Source of the DNA: Brassica napus
Lineage: Eukaryota; Streptophyta; Magnoliopsida; Brassicales; Brassicaceae
Reading direction: 5' to 3'
Assembly: GCF_020379485.1 (NCBI RefSeq)
Contig: NW_026015668.1
Location: 434,001 to 498,000, forward strand
DNA length: 64,000 bases
Shown here piece after piece: positions 1-12,500 of this stretch. The notes under the pieces are model-generated. The model saw only the letters and a program-made list of their open reading frames with translations. It searched no databases and was not told where the DNA came from. The stretch's first letter is position 1; the number at the start of each line of letters is the position of its first letter. The position numbers and the translations under genes were made by a program.

Positions 1-400
1 ATATTGAGTTGCATTTCAAATAAAAAGGTAAAGATATTAAAAATATTCTAATTAAAATATGTAAAATTTAATATAGTTTTAAGGAAATGGTCAAAATAAA
101 AAAAATTACACATAAAATAATCATGATTTTTGTTAACTGGGCGAATCATTATTTATATGATATCGCACACGAAAGAAAAAATTTTGTTTTTAAAATTATC
201 TAATTAACTCTATACTCATTTTTTTATATTTTTTATATGATATCACACATTCGTAAAAAAATAGATAGTTTAAGATGAAAAAAAAAAATATTTACTTAAT
301 GAATATAATATGAACGAATATTACAAATACATCATTTAATAAAATAAATAATTAACAACTGAAAATTCATATCCGCGCTGGCGCGCGGATCAGGGTCTAG
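1..400 (+). mobile_element. Helitron 3' terminus with AT-rich body
   Basis: Bases 371-390 form a perfect 8-bp GC-rich hairpin (ATCCGCGC, loop TGGC, GCGCGGAT). It is followed by CAGGGT and then CTAG at 397-400, with T next. A short hairpin about 10 bases before a CTRR end, inserted 5' of T, is the canonical Helitron 3' end. Bases 1-370 are AT-rich with no gene that I recognise and are probably element body; the TC start was not found and may lie left of the window. Confidence 0.6.
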
Positions 401-1437
401 TCTGTGTTATTCCTACTGTATCTGCAACACTAATTTACAGCTCAGCCTGAGGAGTCTCCATAGTTCCCCGATCACTCTCAGTCTGTTTTGAAGAAAAACC
501 TCGGGTTTTTGAGATTTTAGGAGTTTTATGTTAGTTATCTTGATGGATTGTAGAGTTTCTATGCTTTAATGTTTTGATGATGTTGCACCAACCTGCAGTA
601 TTGCTCTGTAATTCCGGATGGGTCGACCATTGGTCTCTACCCGGACCCGATGAAAAAAATAGGATCGTAGTTATGAATGTGTAAGTGAGCCCAAGCTATC
701 ATCCTCTATAAGTCCAGACACTGAAAAAACTCACTGAGATTGACTTTAAATGGCAGGGACATGTCATCATTTTAGTGAGATATAGTGAAATATGTAATCC
801 ATACCAATAGCAATAGATCCAGCAACCATTCATAAGATATGTAGGTCCTCTGTATTTGCAACTGGTAGCAATAGAAAGCTGATGTCATGGTCTACAGGCA
901 GTTGTTGGATAGATGCGAGATACTCAGTCTTCCTTGATGTTTGATGTAATCTGCAACCAGATTCATCTCTTCAAGTGATATGAACATGTATTTTTCTCTA
1001 TCATCCAATAACCCCTGAGAGCAGCCATGAATAAAAGAAGAGAAAGCAAAGATGAATCGGAAGAAGAAGAGAGATTGAAAAGGCAACTCTAAAGGTCTAG
1101 CATATATACTGGCAGTGGGATTAGCGGGCTGGAAGGATTGAATGTAATAACGGCTGATCGTTTCATCGCCGGAAACAGGATCGTTAAGGTTCAGATTTGT
1201 TTATACCGTCGACTAAAGCTCTAGGTCTAACTGAAGTCATACTTGTATGGGCCAATTTAGTCAGGACAAACAGAACCCATCATTGACATTTTATAATTAG
1301 TCTGTGTAATGATAAAAGGAGAATTGAAGAATGAGTAGCTGTCAGCTGTCATAAAATGTCCTATTCATAATGATGAAGTGGAGGGCTGCGGAGAGAGGCA
1401 ACTCTCATTTATTATTATAGAGATAGAGATAGATAGA
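401..1437 (-). mobile_element. Probable Helitron 5' part, minus orientation
   Basis: Read on the minus strand, the element would begin at 1437 with TCTATCTATCTC directly after an A. It then runs into a segment with GAGAGTTGCC and CTCTCTCCGC, typical of Brassicaceae Helitron 5' ends. The span holds a DDRGK-like gene fragment on the same strand. No matching 3' hairpin was found on the left, so the left limit is arbitrary. The rest of 401-890 shows no recognisable gene. Confidence 0.4.
895..1025 (-). pseudogene. Fragment resembling a DDRGK-domain (UFM1 pathway) gene exon
   Basis: The minus-strand translation contains LLDDREKYMFISLEEMNLV followed by VADYIK and GRLSISHL, ending at a stop. This resembles the C-terminal winged-helix part of plant DDRGK1/UFBP1 proteins, which anchor the UFM1 ligase at the endoplasmic reticulum. 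Only about 40 residues are similar and there are no flanking exons. It sits in a candidate Helitron of the same orientation, so capture is the likely origin. The assignment rests on recalled family resemblance and is moderate. Confidence 0.4.
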
Positions 1438-1969
1438 TGCCCTATAAATATTTATAAAATTTGATTTAACATAAGCGAATGTTTCAAATTACCTTCACTA
1501 GGCACGGTTCTGACCGAAAGGGTCGACAAGTTAGACGATGTGTCTCACCTGATGGTAGTTAGTAACTTAGTATCATTGGTGGTAATAATAGGCTAGCTAA
1601 TTCAGATCAAAGATGACGGTGGTTGCGTCGGCAGAAGAGGATGAGACGGAGAAGACGGTATTGATACCATTATTCGCTTTAATCTTCCATAACTTGCTAA
1701 ACAATCTATTTATGATTGGTTAATGATAGTTATAGTTATAACTTATAATTCGTTGAGTTTGTGGTTTTTAGTGTTGAAATAAAGCGTTTCTTTGGTTTCT
1801 TACGTGTCCCTATTTATAATTTTTGTTTCCTTGTTCATAAATAACTCTTTCTCTTTGTGGTTTTAAGTTTTAAGAAATAAAAAAAGCCTAAGAAATGAAA
1901 ATGAAAAGAAGATTAATGACAAACTAAATGATAATTTGCGCGCATGCGCGGGATGAGTTTTTATACTAA
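1438..1969 (+). mobile_element. Second Helitron-like 3' terminus
   Basis: The palindrome CGCGCATGCGCG lies at 1939-1950, followed by GGATGAG and then CTAA at 1966-1969, with T next. This matches a Helitron 3' hairpin and CTRR end in plus orientation. The body upstream to about 1438 has no recognisable gene. The 5' end is not defined. Confidence 0.45.
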
Positions 1970-2647
1970 TGTTTGTTCGGTAAATGGTTTTGACATTTTG
2001 CAACACTACAATCTTTATCGATTGTAATACGACAAATACAAATGTTGGTCTCTTAAGTGTATCATCGTTGTTGAAGAGTTAACATATTATATTTTATTTT
2101 ACTTATTTTTTAAAATTTATATGCACAAAAGGAAACTAAGTTTTGTGGCTGACACAAATCACCAAAACCAGATAAGCAACATTGATTGTAAAATGACGAA
2201 AAAATGATTAGGTTTTCTGCTCTCGATTTGTTTACAATTGACTCTCCATAAGTTATTTTATTTTCTACCTCTATAAAATTGTGTCTTCGTTCTCGTTTAT
2301 GTTTCATTGATATGAGTTTTTTTAACTTCTTCTATGAATTCGGTGAATTACATAAGTGTCAATTTAAAAGATATGAACATCTGTAATAATTAGTTCCGCT
2401 CCAGATACATATCTAAGAATCAAATTTTTGAAGAAAATCAACGGAAAAATCTATTCATAGGTTAGTGATCAGATCTAATATATCAAACATGTTATAGAAT
2501 ATAAGTGCAAACTCAAAATATAAATGTATGTCTAGTATTTATTCACCAGTTCGGTTTAAAAATCATCTAATTCTAGAAGAATAAAACAAATTACTTATTT
2601 TATTAACCTATATTTTTGAGATTTAGTTACTTAAGAGTATACCGATA

Positions 2648-2689
<42 letters not shown>

Positions 2690-4080
2690 TATATATATAT
2701 AATAGTTTACCATTCTAGTATATGTATACTATTTATAAACTAAGAAATGTTTGATGTATTAAATGATAAACCAAAAAACTTATAATAAAGAGTTCATATC
2801 TCTCATTGTTACAATTATAATAGCTAGATTGAGTATAATTAGGGAGAAACAAATATTAAACGAATGATCAAATATCTCATTCTTCAAACAAACTCAAAAA
2901 GATGTGATTGAAATTTTGTCATGATATTTCATTAAAATCTTTTTAGGAATAAAAATCAAGACTAAAATTATTTGACCTAAATGAAAATATATATATATTC
3001 CAATATTAAAAATCACTCCGATTTGAACAAGTGTATTTCTAGGATTGTCAGGATCAAATAACATATTAGAAACCACCTTTTAACAAAATAATTTGTATAC
3101 ATAAAAGTACAGAAAAGTATATATATTAGAGTAAGCACATAAATCAAAAGTAATACCTTTTTATTAATTTACAATCACGTTTTTAGTAAATAAATCAAAA
3201 CAATCATTTTGTTTACTTTATATGGCATATAATTAAACTTTAGTGATATTGACATATATATATATATATATTTATTATTGATACTTCCTACTCATACTAT
3301 TTTATTAACATTTGTATATTTGCTGTTACAAAAATTCAAACCGTTAATCACAACACTTTTAATATGAGATTTTTCTATACAAATTTCAAAATTAAAATAT
3401 TAAATTCTTGATAATGTTTTACTGCAAATTTTGAAATAACATATTTTTATATTTTTATATAGTATATAATTTAATTTAAATAATATATATATATAATATG
3501 AATATCTATATATGAGACTTCATATTTATACGATTTATGATCATTTGTATCTTGCTTAAACAAAAAAAAGTTAAACCATTGATCACAAAATTTTCAATGT
3601 GGGACTTTTACCATTTTTAGTAATTTATAGTCGTTTTAAAAATTCAAAATATAACATATAAGAAAAAAATTAAGTTTTTTATTATATGTTTAATGTGATT
3701 GTTTAATTTCTTTTAATAATATAAAATTAAACAAAAAAGAGAAGGGATACAATTGTTTTTATCAAATATGTATTTTCATTATCATTAATTGTCATATATA
3801 TGTTAATCATATTAGGTAATTCTGTAGTTTTTATTTAAGGAAATAAAAAATATTCTTTTGTACACTACTAATCAATTGTATAGTTAGTTTAATAAAAAGT
3901 ATAATATATATTTATATGGACCAACTTATTTTTCTAAAGGTTCTGATAATTATTTTCGTGATGACACATGGCTACGAAAACATGTTGTAATGCCTTAGGA
4001 TTAATGTATAGGGATTAAAATGAAATAATTCTTTCTCTTTGTTGATTCTTGAGACAATTGGCTGGAAATACAAAATCGAA
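1970..4080. other. AT-rich intergenic DNA
   Basis: This strongly AT-rich stretch holds short simple repeats, including TA runs near 2649-2702 and 3244-3270. I see no supported coding region. The open frames here are short, have biased composition and resemble no family I know. Confidence 0.7.
2649..2702. repeat. (TA)n microsatellite
   Basis: An almost uninterrupted AT dinucleotide run of about 50 bases with one AAT interruption. Confidence 0.9.
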
Positions 4081-4587
4081 TGCAATATTAGCAAAATACC
4101 CTACGCGCTCATAAACCATCATACCCAATACACTTTTGGTCTCTGTTGACGGTTTTGCACATGCCCTAAACATTCATCATCTTTCTCTCTCTTTCCCGAG
4201 TTTCTTTCTCTTTCTTTCCCAAGTTTCCATCTCCGTCATATATCTTTTTTTAATCTTTCCTCTAAAAAATAGATCGCTTCTCCACATTTACTGAAGTATA
4301 AAGTGTTTCCTCAAACACACAATTAATTTTCTCATCGATGGTTTTCAACTAAAATCCAACATTAATCTTCTCATATTCAATTCATACTCGTCATTAACAA
4401 TCAACTCTCAGATATGCCAAAAAGATTTTTTTCTCAATTTATGAATCTCCCACCGATAAATTAAAGATTATGATTGGTTGTATGAATCGATAATCTACAA
4501 AGAGAAAAAACACAATAGGAAACTCAAACGTATATTATTGTATGTTAACAGAGGATGTTTAATGTTAAGGTTTATTGTAAAATATTT

Positions 4588-4843
4588 AACGTTAAGCTTT
4601 AATGTTAAGCTTTACCCTAAGATGTTAAAATTAAATAATATATAAGTTAAACGGATAATGATGCACTTATCATGTAATGTTAACAATGACATAAAACTAA
4701 TATCGTATTTACCATATAACATATAATGTTAACATTTTATGTTAAGCTTTAATGTTAAGCTTTAATGAAAATGTTAACGTTAAATAATATATAAGTTAAA
4801 CAGATAATGATGTAGTTATCATGTAATGGTAACAATGACATAA
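4588..4843. repeat. 149-bp tandem duplication
   Basis: Two adjacent AT-rich units of about 105 matching bases are offset by 149 bp. TTAAATAATA starts at 4631 and again at 4780, and both units carry TTAAGCTTTAATGTTAAGC. Several substitutions separate them, so the duplication is not recent. Confidence 0.75.
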
Positions 4844-5309
4844 CTAAATTATGGATCATATGAGTTGTTAGTGAATAAACATTTTTTATTAGAAAAATAT
4901 AACTAACAAGTAACAAAAGCAGTGACCTCATTGTAATATGTTATTTAAGGTGTACAACACAATTTTAGATGTAGTTTATTAGTTTATATATGATACAATA
5001 ATAATTAACATTTAAGAATGTAGTAGTCAAAAAGATGTTAATTAAGTTAGACCGGTAAACTTTTTTGTAACATCTAACAAGCTAAGTATCAGGTAATGCC
5101 AACTATTTTATTAACATCTTATCAACCATTTTTAAAAGTGTCAACATGTTTTATAACATATCAGACGAATTATAATACAAATCACATAAATTAACCTGCA
5201 ATACTTTGTCAAATGTTACTGGTCTCTCTCCTTCTTCTCTCTTGCGTCTTTTTCTTTTAGTTTCTTCTCGTTCCTCAGGAAAAACAAATCAACAACATTA
5301 ACCCCCCCA

Positions 5310-6120
5310 ACAAACATGGATTTCTTGAATGCATGTCCTTCCCTATTATGCACAGCATGTTGTCAACAGCCTCGTCCTCAACCTCGTCATCCCAAGAGGA
5401 GTCTTGGTCACTGAATGTTGTGTTTTCGATGATGGATACAAATTTGGCCTGAAAATATTTAGTGTAACTATTAACTTGCGTAGATAACGGCTAATATAAA
5501 TACTAACACCCAATAATGTCAATGTGAGGCATATAGGTAGCGTAAAATGAAAATATTTACATGCTAACGAGAAAATAATGCAAGGCACATAGTTAGCGTC
5601 TATTATGAATGATAGCAGCAGCCGTTCCAGCTATGTTAAAATTAAAGTTAACCTATACTAGGAATGATACTAACCATTGAAACAATTTTCCATAGAAGTA
5701 GCCAACGATGCCATGAATAGCAGTTTTGGGCAATGGTTAGCATGTAAGATGTAAAATACCAGCTATTAGATTAAGTACCTTACACTCTTCGTCTATTTCT
5801 CTGTCGTGTGCAGGGACATTCTCACCGGTTTCCATCAACCAAAACCACATCTCGTATTTTTTCTTCACTCTGAGAATCTGAACTATGATATATTGACTGA
5901 ATCTGAAGAAGAATGATGGATTCTCTGATAAATATATAACCTTTCCAAACATCAAGTTCTGCAGAAATGCAATCTCCTCAGTTCGCGGTGAGAGAATTGA
6001 TTCAATCCTTTTTTGGTTTGAGTTAGGAGTTAATCTTCTCTCATACCAGTTCTTCTCCGGCAATAAACATACGCTTGGGAGCTCGAACCTTCCACCTACA
6101 AACGAATATGAATGTTAAGC
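5310..6120 (-). pseudogene. DUF1985 / Ulp1-associated MULE gene fragment
   Basis: On the minus strand one block (6063-5760) reads YERRLTPNSNQKRIESIL and FSQYIIVQILRVKKKYEMW. This resembles the DUF1985 region that precedes the Ulp1-like protease in Kaonashi-type MULE genes. A second block (about 5462-5310) reads SWDDEVEDEAVDNM, an acidic motif I associate with the same gene family. Intron-like DNA and frame changes lie between them. Neither the Ulp1 catalytic domain nor mudrA is visible, so this is a partial relic. Confidence in the family is moderate because it rests on recalled resemblance. Confidence 0.4.
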
Positions 6121-6769
6121 TAGAGAAAATTTTGAGTTCAAATAATTGGAGAAACTGGTATTTGTGAAAACAAAGAGAATATTAGAGTTCCAACTTACGA
6201 ACGAAAGCAATGAATGTCAAACGAGTTATAATACAAATCAGAGAAATTAACTCGCGATACTTTCTCAAATGTTAGTGCCTTAGTGGTCTTTCTCAAACGT
6301 ATTTTGGAGAGATACCATAGATGGAGAAAGAAGATTATTGTGTGAACAAAAGACTTTAAGGTAAAAGAGAGAAGAAAGTTGATGGTTTGGACAGGGGTAG
6401 TTTTGGATATTAAAATTATCAATAGTGAATAGGGTATTTAACTAATTATACGTTTTTCTAGGTATATACAACATAATTTCTATTGATTCTTTTGTTTTCT
6501 TTATAGTAGAAATGTATTTATTGTAAAAAAAAATTTGAGATGAATAAATTTAACATTCATTCAAAAAAAAATAAAATAAATAAGATTATGGTATTTCTGA
6601 ATAATTATCAGTTGAACAAATCTTGTTACGGATTATGACCTTATAGCTTAGTGACTGATCAACTTCACCATCAAGATACGAAGCTATAGCTGTATAAGTC
6701 ACTGGTATGCAACTGCCGACAGAAAAAGAAAAATTAATGTATGTGGAAATTTTGAAATCTTTCGGGTAA

Positions 6770-6960
6770 AAGTCAATTAGTCAACCAAATCCGACGACTT
6801 TAGTCAATCATTCACGGATTCGATCTATGGAGAAAATTTTGAGGCAAGTGGTCTAAATCAATGAGATTGGAAGACTTGGCCAAAATCATCCGACGACTTG
6901 CCGCAAGACTTGCTAAAGTCAAGACAAATGAATTTTTTTTGTTTTCCTATTTAAAAGAGC
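6770..6960 (+). promoter_or_regulatory. Upstream region of the RLP gene with W-box cores
   Basis: Four GTCAA motifs (TTGAC on the opposite strand) occur at 6772-6776, 6780-6784, 6803-6807 and 6918-6922. A TATTTAAAA TATA-like box lies at 6950-6958, about 55 bases before the ATG. TTGAC is the W-box core bound by WRKY factors, and clusters are common upstream of defence genes such as RLPs. Binding is inferred. Bases 6441-6769 hold nothing else that I recognise. Confidence 0.5.
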
Positions 6961-7010
6961 TACAATCGTAAAAACCTATCACAAATACAAGAAAAAAAAA
7001 GAGGGTAAAG

Positions 7011-9330
7011 ATGATTTCAAGCCACTCTTATTGGTTCTCTAGTGTTGTTACCTTATATTTCTTCTTCTTGGTTTTCCTCGTTTTACACACTCTTGCTTCT
7101 CCTATTCACCACTATTGCTGTCATGATCAGAGAGATGCCCTTCTTGAGTTCAAACACGAGTTTCGGGTAAATGAATCCAACTCAGGTCCATATTTAAGTT
7201 CATGGAATAACAATCGTGATTGCTGTGTTTGGGAGGGAGTCACATGTGATGCTAAATCTGGCAAAGTGATTTCACTTTACCTTTATGACATCCCTCTCAA
7301 CAACTCTTTGAAACCAAACAGTAGTCTTTTCAAACACCAACATCTTCGTAACCTAACTCTTATAGCTTGCTATCTCTATGGAGAGATTCCCTCTTCAATA
7401 GGAAACCTAACTCAACTAGAATTTCTATATCTTGACTCTAACAACTTCAAGAGATATATTCCTGCTTCATTTGCCAACTTTACAAAACTCTCCCTTTTAG
7501 ACCTCTCAAATAATCAATTCACGGGTGAATTCCCTATTGTACTACTAAATTTAACCACCAGTTTGTCCTCGTTAGACATTAGCTCTAATCTTTTTAAATC
7601 CAAGCTTTGGCCTGACATGAGTAGATTCCGCAGCTTAGAGTATTTCGATGTGGGTGGAAACTCATTTTTTGGGCCTTTTCCTACATCCTTGTTCATGATT
7701 CCTTCGTTAACAAGGGTTGATTTGTGGGGAAACAATTTCACGGGACCTGTAGAATTTAAGAATATATCTTCGTCATCTAAGCTTCAGATTCTATACCTTG
7801 ATCACAACAATTTCACTGGACCAATCCCCAAATCCATATCAAATTTTCCTTATCTATATAGGTTAGATCTTAGTGACAACAATCTCATTGGACCAATCCC
7901 CAGATCTTTATCTAAGCTGGTCAACCTTGATTCTCTAGATCTAAGCCACAACAATTTCATTGAGCCAATCCCCATATTTATATCAAAGTTAGTCAACCTC
8001 ATCCTTCTCAATCTTAGCCACAACAATTTTATTGGGTCAATTCCCAGATTAAATTCATTAATTCTCGTGACTCTTGATCTTTCTTACAATAAGTTGGAAG
8101 GAAAAATATCAGGTTGGTTATGGCATGTGCCGACGTTGATACTTTCTCACAACTCCTTCAACCGTTTTGAAAAATCATTGGAAGTTTCTGATTTATCACA
8201 TTCCGTGACATTGGATCTTAGTTCGAATGTTTTTCGAGGACCATTACCCCATTGGATATGCAAGCTTAGACCGTCAACACTATTAGATTTGTCCAACAAT
8301 AGCTTTAGCGGCTCCATCCCTCAATGTTTTAGGAATACCGTTGCTGGTCTCACATCACTGAATCTAAAGAAGAACAATTTCAGTGGAATTCTTCCTTCGA
8401 ATATATTTGTCAATGCTACCAACTTAGCGTCGCTTGACATCAGCTACAACCAGTTGGAGGGAAAACTTCCAGAATCATTGGTCGACTGTACTATGTTGGT
8501 GTTTTTAAATGTGCAAAACAACAAGATCAAGGACAAGTTTCCATTTTCTCTTTCGTCATTAAATGTCTTGATCCTACGGTCAAATGAATTCTACGGGCCT
8601 TTGTATCATCCTCATGTGTCCATTGCTTTTCAAAGTTTAAGAGTCATCGATATATCACATAATCACTTCAATGGAACTCTGCCACCATTCTATTTTTCCA
8701 ACTGGCTTGAAATGATCATGTTAGCCGAAGAATTTCAAGGCCATAGCATGTACATGGGATATGACCTCTTTGATGATCCCTTCCGTTATTCCATGGAGAT
8801 AGTAAATAAAGGAGTCGATACGTTATTTGAGCTGATCCGGACAGACTTTGGAGCTATCGACTCTTCAGGAAACAACTTTTCAGGAAAGATCCCAAAATCC
8901 ATTGGATTATTGAAGGGATTGCGTCTTCTCAACTTGTCAAGTAACAGATTCTCAAACCATATTCCTCAATCATTGGCAAATCTGAAAATTCTTGAGGAAT
9001 TAGACCTATCTCGGAATCAGCTTTCAGGTCAAATTCCTCGAAATCTTGTCAGAGATCTCTTTTTTGTCAATCATAAACTTCTCCCATAATAATCTCGAAG
9101 GTCCAAAACCACGAAGCACACAGTTTCAAAGACAAAATTGTTCTTCATTCATGGACAACCCCAAGCTCTACGGTCTTTAAGATATATGTGGAAAAACTCA
9201 TTTCCCTAATCCTACACCACGAGAATCCGAGGATTTATCTGAGCCAGAAGAACAAGTGATTAGTTGGATAGCAGCGGCGATAGCTTATGGACCTGGTGTG
9301 TTCTGTGGATTGGTGATAGGACATATCTTC
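7011..9330 (+). pseudogene. Leucine-rich-repeat receptor-like protein (RLP) pseudogene
   Basis: RLPs are plasma-membrane LRR proteins without a kinase that sense pathogen or developmental signals. The ATG at 7011 opens a signal peptide (residues 1-30, very hydrophobic). Next come an LRR N-cap with paired cysteines (DCCVWEGVTCD), many LxxLxLxxNxFxGxIP repeats, an island region near residue 590 and further LRRs. The frame stops at 9089. Family-like sequence ([10 protein letters not shown]) continues in the next frame, so there is a 1-bp slip in the T-run near 9060. A TAA follows at 9178-9180. The acidic spacer and transmembrane segment ([19 protein letters not shown]) follow to 9330, where Copia A interrupts the gene. 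The cytoplasmic tail appears to resume at 14035. It is non-functional as a full-length RLP; a secreted LRR product from the first frame remains possible. Confidence 0.85.
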
Positions 9331-9541
9331 TCTATATTTTGTGCCTCCTCTAAACCTAGTTAGCAGCCATAGAGAAACTAGATATGATCTTCTTGTAGAC
9401 AGATCTCTGTAATTCCTCCATCCATAAAATCTCTCTTTGCCCGTGGACGTAGCCGTTAGGGGTGAACCACGTTAAATCTCGGTATCTTTCTTTATTGTTT
9501 ATCCATCTGTTAATCTCTATCTTCTCACATCCGTCACAACA
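9331..9541 (+). repeat. Copia A left LTR, truncated
   Basis: Homologous to the last ~210 bases of 13744-14034, from TTGTGCCTCC to CGTCACAACA, with scattered substitutions. The first ~85 bases of the LTR are missing, and RLP sequence lies directly upstream. Confidence 0.85.
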
Positions 9542-9588
9542 AACAGGTATCAGAGCTTCGGTTTAAATCTGGTGAGAAGATTTCTGGG

Positions 9589-12500
9589 ATGAATATGAAG
9601 ATCGACAAGTTTACTGGAAGGAACAGTTTCAGTCTCTGGCAAATCAAGATGAAGGCGTTGATGAAGCAACAAGGTCTTTGGGCACCGTTATCAGGGAAGA
9701 AGGTTGAACCTGTTACTACTGAGATGGAGGTTACTGAAGAGAAGGCGTATTCAACAATTTTGTTGTGTCTGGCAAATGAGATCATCATCGAAGTTTCCGG
9801 TGTTGATGCTGCAGCTGATTTGTGGTTGAAGTTAGAGAGTCTATACATGACGAATTCTCTGACTAAGAAGCTACTTCTGAAACAACGTCTTTTCGCTCTG
9901 AGGATGTAAGAAGGTACACAACTCCAAGATCATCTTGACAGTCTAAATTCCATCTTGTTGGATCTGAGGAATATTGATGTTAAGGTGGAAGATGAGGATG
10001 CGGCACTGATTTTGTTGGTATCACTACCAAACTCCTATGAGAACTTTGTTCAGTCATTCATAGGGAGTAAGGATACAGTGAGTGTGGAGGAAGTCAGGTC
10101 AGCACTTCATAGCAGGGAGTTGCGACACAAGGCATCTGGTTCTGGTACAGACGACCAAGCTTCTGGGTTGTTTGTAGGTGGTGGAAAGAACTTTGGAAAA
10201 GGCAAGAAGTCGAAAGACAAAAGGTCGTTTTAAAAGGGTCCTAAACCAACTGATATTTGTAATTACTGCAAAGAGAAAGGACATTGGAAATATGATTGTC
10301 CAAAGAAGAAGAAGCAGACTGGTTCCGCTGCGGTAGCCGAGAATGAGGCTAAATCTGATGAAGATATTGCGCTGGTTGCTCATGGAAAAACACATCCTAG
10401 AGATGTGTGGGTCCTAGACACAGGCGTATCTTATCATATGTGTCCAGGGAGAGAATGGTTCTCAAAGTATGAGGCAGTGACTGATGGCAAGATCAAGATG
10501 GCGAATGACTTTGCTTGCGATATTGCAGGAATCGGTTCTATTAAGCTCAAGACACATGATGATAGAGTATGCACGTTGTATTCTCTGAGTGTCTACAGGG
10601 GTTCAGATGTGATTCTCAGAGGTTTCATTCATGGTACTTTGTATTTGCTGGAAGGTTCTACGGTTTCAAGTTCAGCAAATGTTGCATCTCCAGAGGTTCG
10701 CAAGGAAGATATGGACAAGTTGTGGCATATGAGGCTTGGACATATGGGCGAGCGTGGGATGCAGATTTTGTCGAAGCAGGATCTTCTTTGTGGTCATAAG
10801 ACCAAGAGCCTTGAGTTCTGTGAGCACTGTGTGTTTGGGAAGCTGCATAGAAAGAAGTTTCCTAAGGTTGTTCATAAAACAAAAGGCACGCTGGATTACA
10901 TCCATTCAGATTGTTGGGGTCCCTCCAAGGTGGACTCGCTGAAGGGTCACAGGTATTTTGTGTCCATGATTGATGACTATTCGAGGAAGACTTGGATAAC
11001 ATTCATGAAGCACAAAAGTGAAGCTTTCAACATCTTCAAGGAGTGGAAGATACTGGTGGAGAATCAAACTGAGAAGAAGATTAAGAGGCTTCGTACTGAT
11101 AATGGTCTGGAATTCTGTTCAACAGAGTTCAATCAGTTTTGTAAGGATGCAGGGATTGCTAGGCATCATACAATCAGGTATACACCACAGCAGAATGGTG
11201 TAGCAGAGAGAATAAACCAGACATTGCTGGAGAGAGCGAGGTGCATGCTTTCTAATGTTGGTTTAGAGAAGAGGTTTTGGGCTGAGGCAGTGAACACGGC
11301 TTGTTATTTGATTAATCTTGGACCGCATACATGGATCAAGTGTCGAATACCTAATGAGGTCTGGTCAGGCAGATCTGCTGATTATTCTATTCAGAGAGTC
11401 TTTGGTTGCACGGTTTACCATCATGTTAATGAAGGAAAGCTGGAACCAAGAGCGAAGAAGGGAGTGTTTATGCGCTATGGAGATGGTGTAAAGGGATACA
11501 GAGTTTGGTCTCCATCTGAGAAATGGGTTGTTATGAGCAGGAACGTTGTGTTTGATGAGAGTTCTATGTTCAAAGTTTCAGCGGAGTCCATTTCAGAAGC
11601 AGAGCAGGAGGATGTTGACAAGCAGGTGGAGCTGCAGGAAGTGCAGTCAGACTACCCAGGATCAACCGATCCAGTGTTAGGGAGCGATCGATCTACACTA
11701 GACACAGGAATAGGCGATGGCAGAGATCTCCGATCGATGTCCAACAACACGAGATCGATCGATCCTCAGGAAGAGAGCGAGCGATCGATGTCTGATGAGC
11801 AGCCTCAATCTTCCAATTCTGGAAATCAACATATTGGGTCTGAAAAACGCAGTATTGCTAAAGACAGACCAATGAGAGTTGATGTTAGGCCACCAGAGAG
11901 ATATCGGTTTGAAGATATGGTGCGTTATGCACTACAGGTTGCAGAGGAAGTGGAAACTTATGAGCCGTCTACTTACAGAGAAGACATTTCAAGTTATGCA
12001 TCTGAGAAATGGTTTGCTTCAATGGGAGATGAGATGGAATATTATGAAAAGAATCACACATGGGATCTGGTCACACTAGCACCTGGGAGAAAAGTTGTGA
12101 CTTGCAAGTGGATTTATAAGCTAAAAGAAAGTCAGTCACCAGAAGAGGGAGTCAAGTATAAATCTCGAGTTGTTGCTAGAGGTTTCAGTCAAACAGAAGG
12201 CGTGGACTACAATGAGATATTCTCACCCGTGGTCAGACACACCTCTATCAGAGTGCTATTGGCGATAGTAGCACGTCAGGATCTGGAGTTGGAGCAACTT
12301 GATGTGAAGACTGCTTTTCTTCATGGAGAGCTTGAGGAGGAGATCTATATGACTCAGCCTGAGGGTTTTCTATTTCCTGGTAAAGAAGATCATGTGTGCA
12401 AGTTGAGGAAGTCGATGTATGGATTTAAGCAGTCTCCTAGACAGTGGTACAAGAGGTTTGACAGCTATATGGTCAAGTTGGGCTACGACAGGAGTCCTCA

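Larger units (their letters stand above)
4080..6440. mobile_element. Decayed Mutator-like element remnant carrying a DUF1985-type gene piece
   Basis: The minus strand holds a gene piece of the DUF1985/Ulp1-associated type, which Arabidopsis and Brassica Kaonashi-like MULEs commonly carry. The ends share only a weak inverted similarity (AATACCCTA near 4098 and its complement near 6432). A segment at 5162-5217 recurs directly at 6218-6271. No clear target duplication is visible, so the limits are approximate. Confidence 0.4.

Noticed and set aside
892..1086. DDRGK-like segment as a functional host gene
   Set aside because: Only about 40 similar residues, no adjoining exons, inside a probable Helitron.
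9546..9557. Primer-binding-site sequences (also at 15141, 27560, 55116, 61335) as tRNA gene pieces
   Set aside because: They lie directly next to LTRs and match only tRNA 3' ends; no cloverleaf is present.
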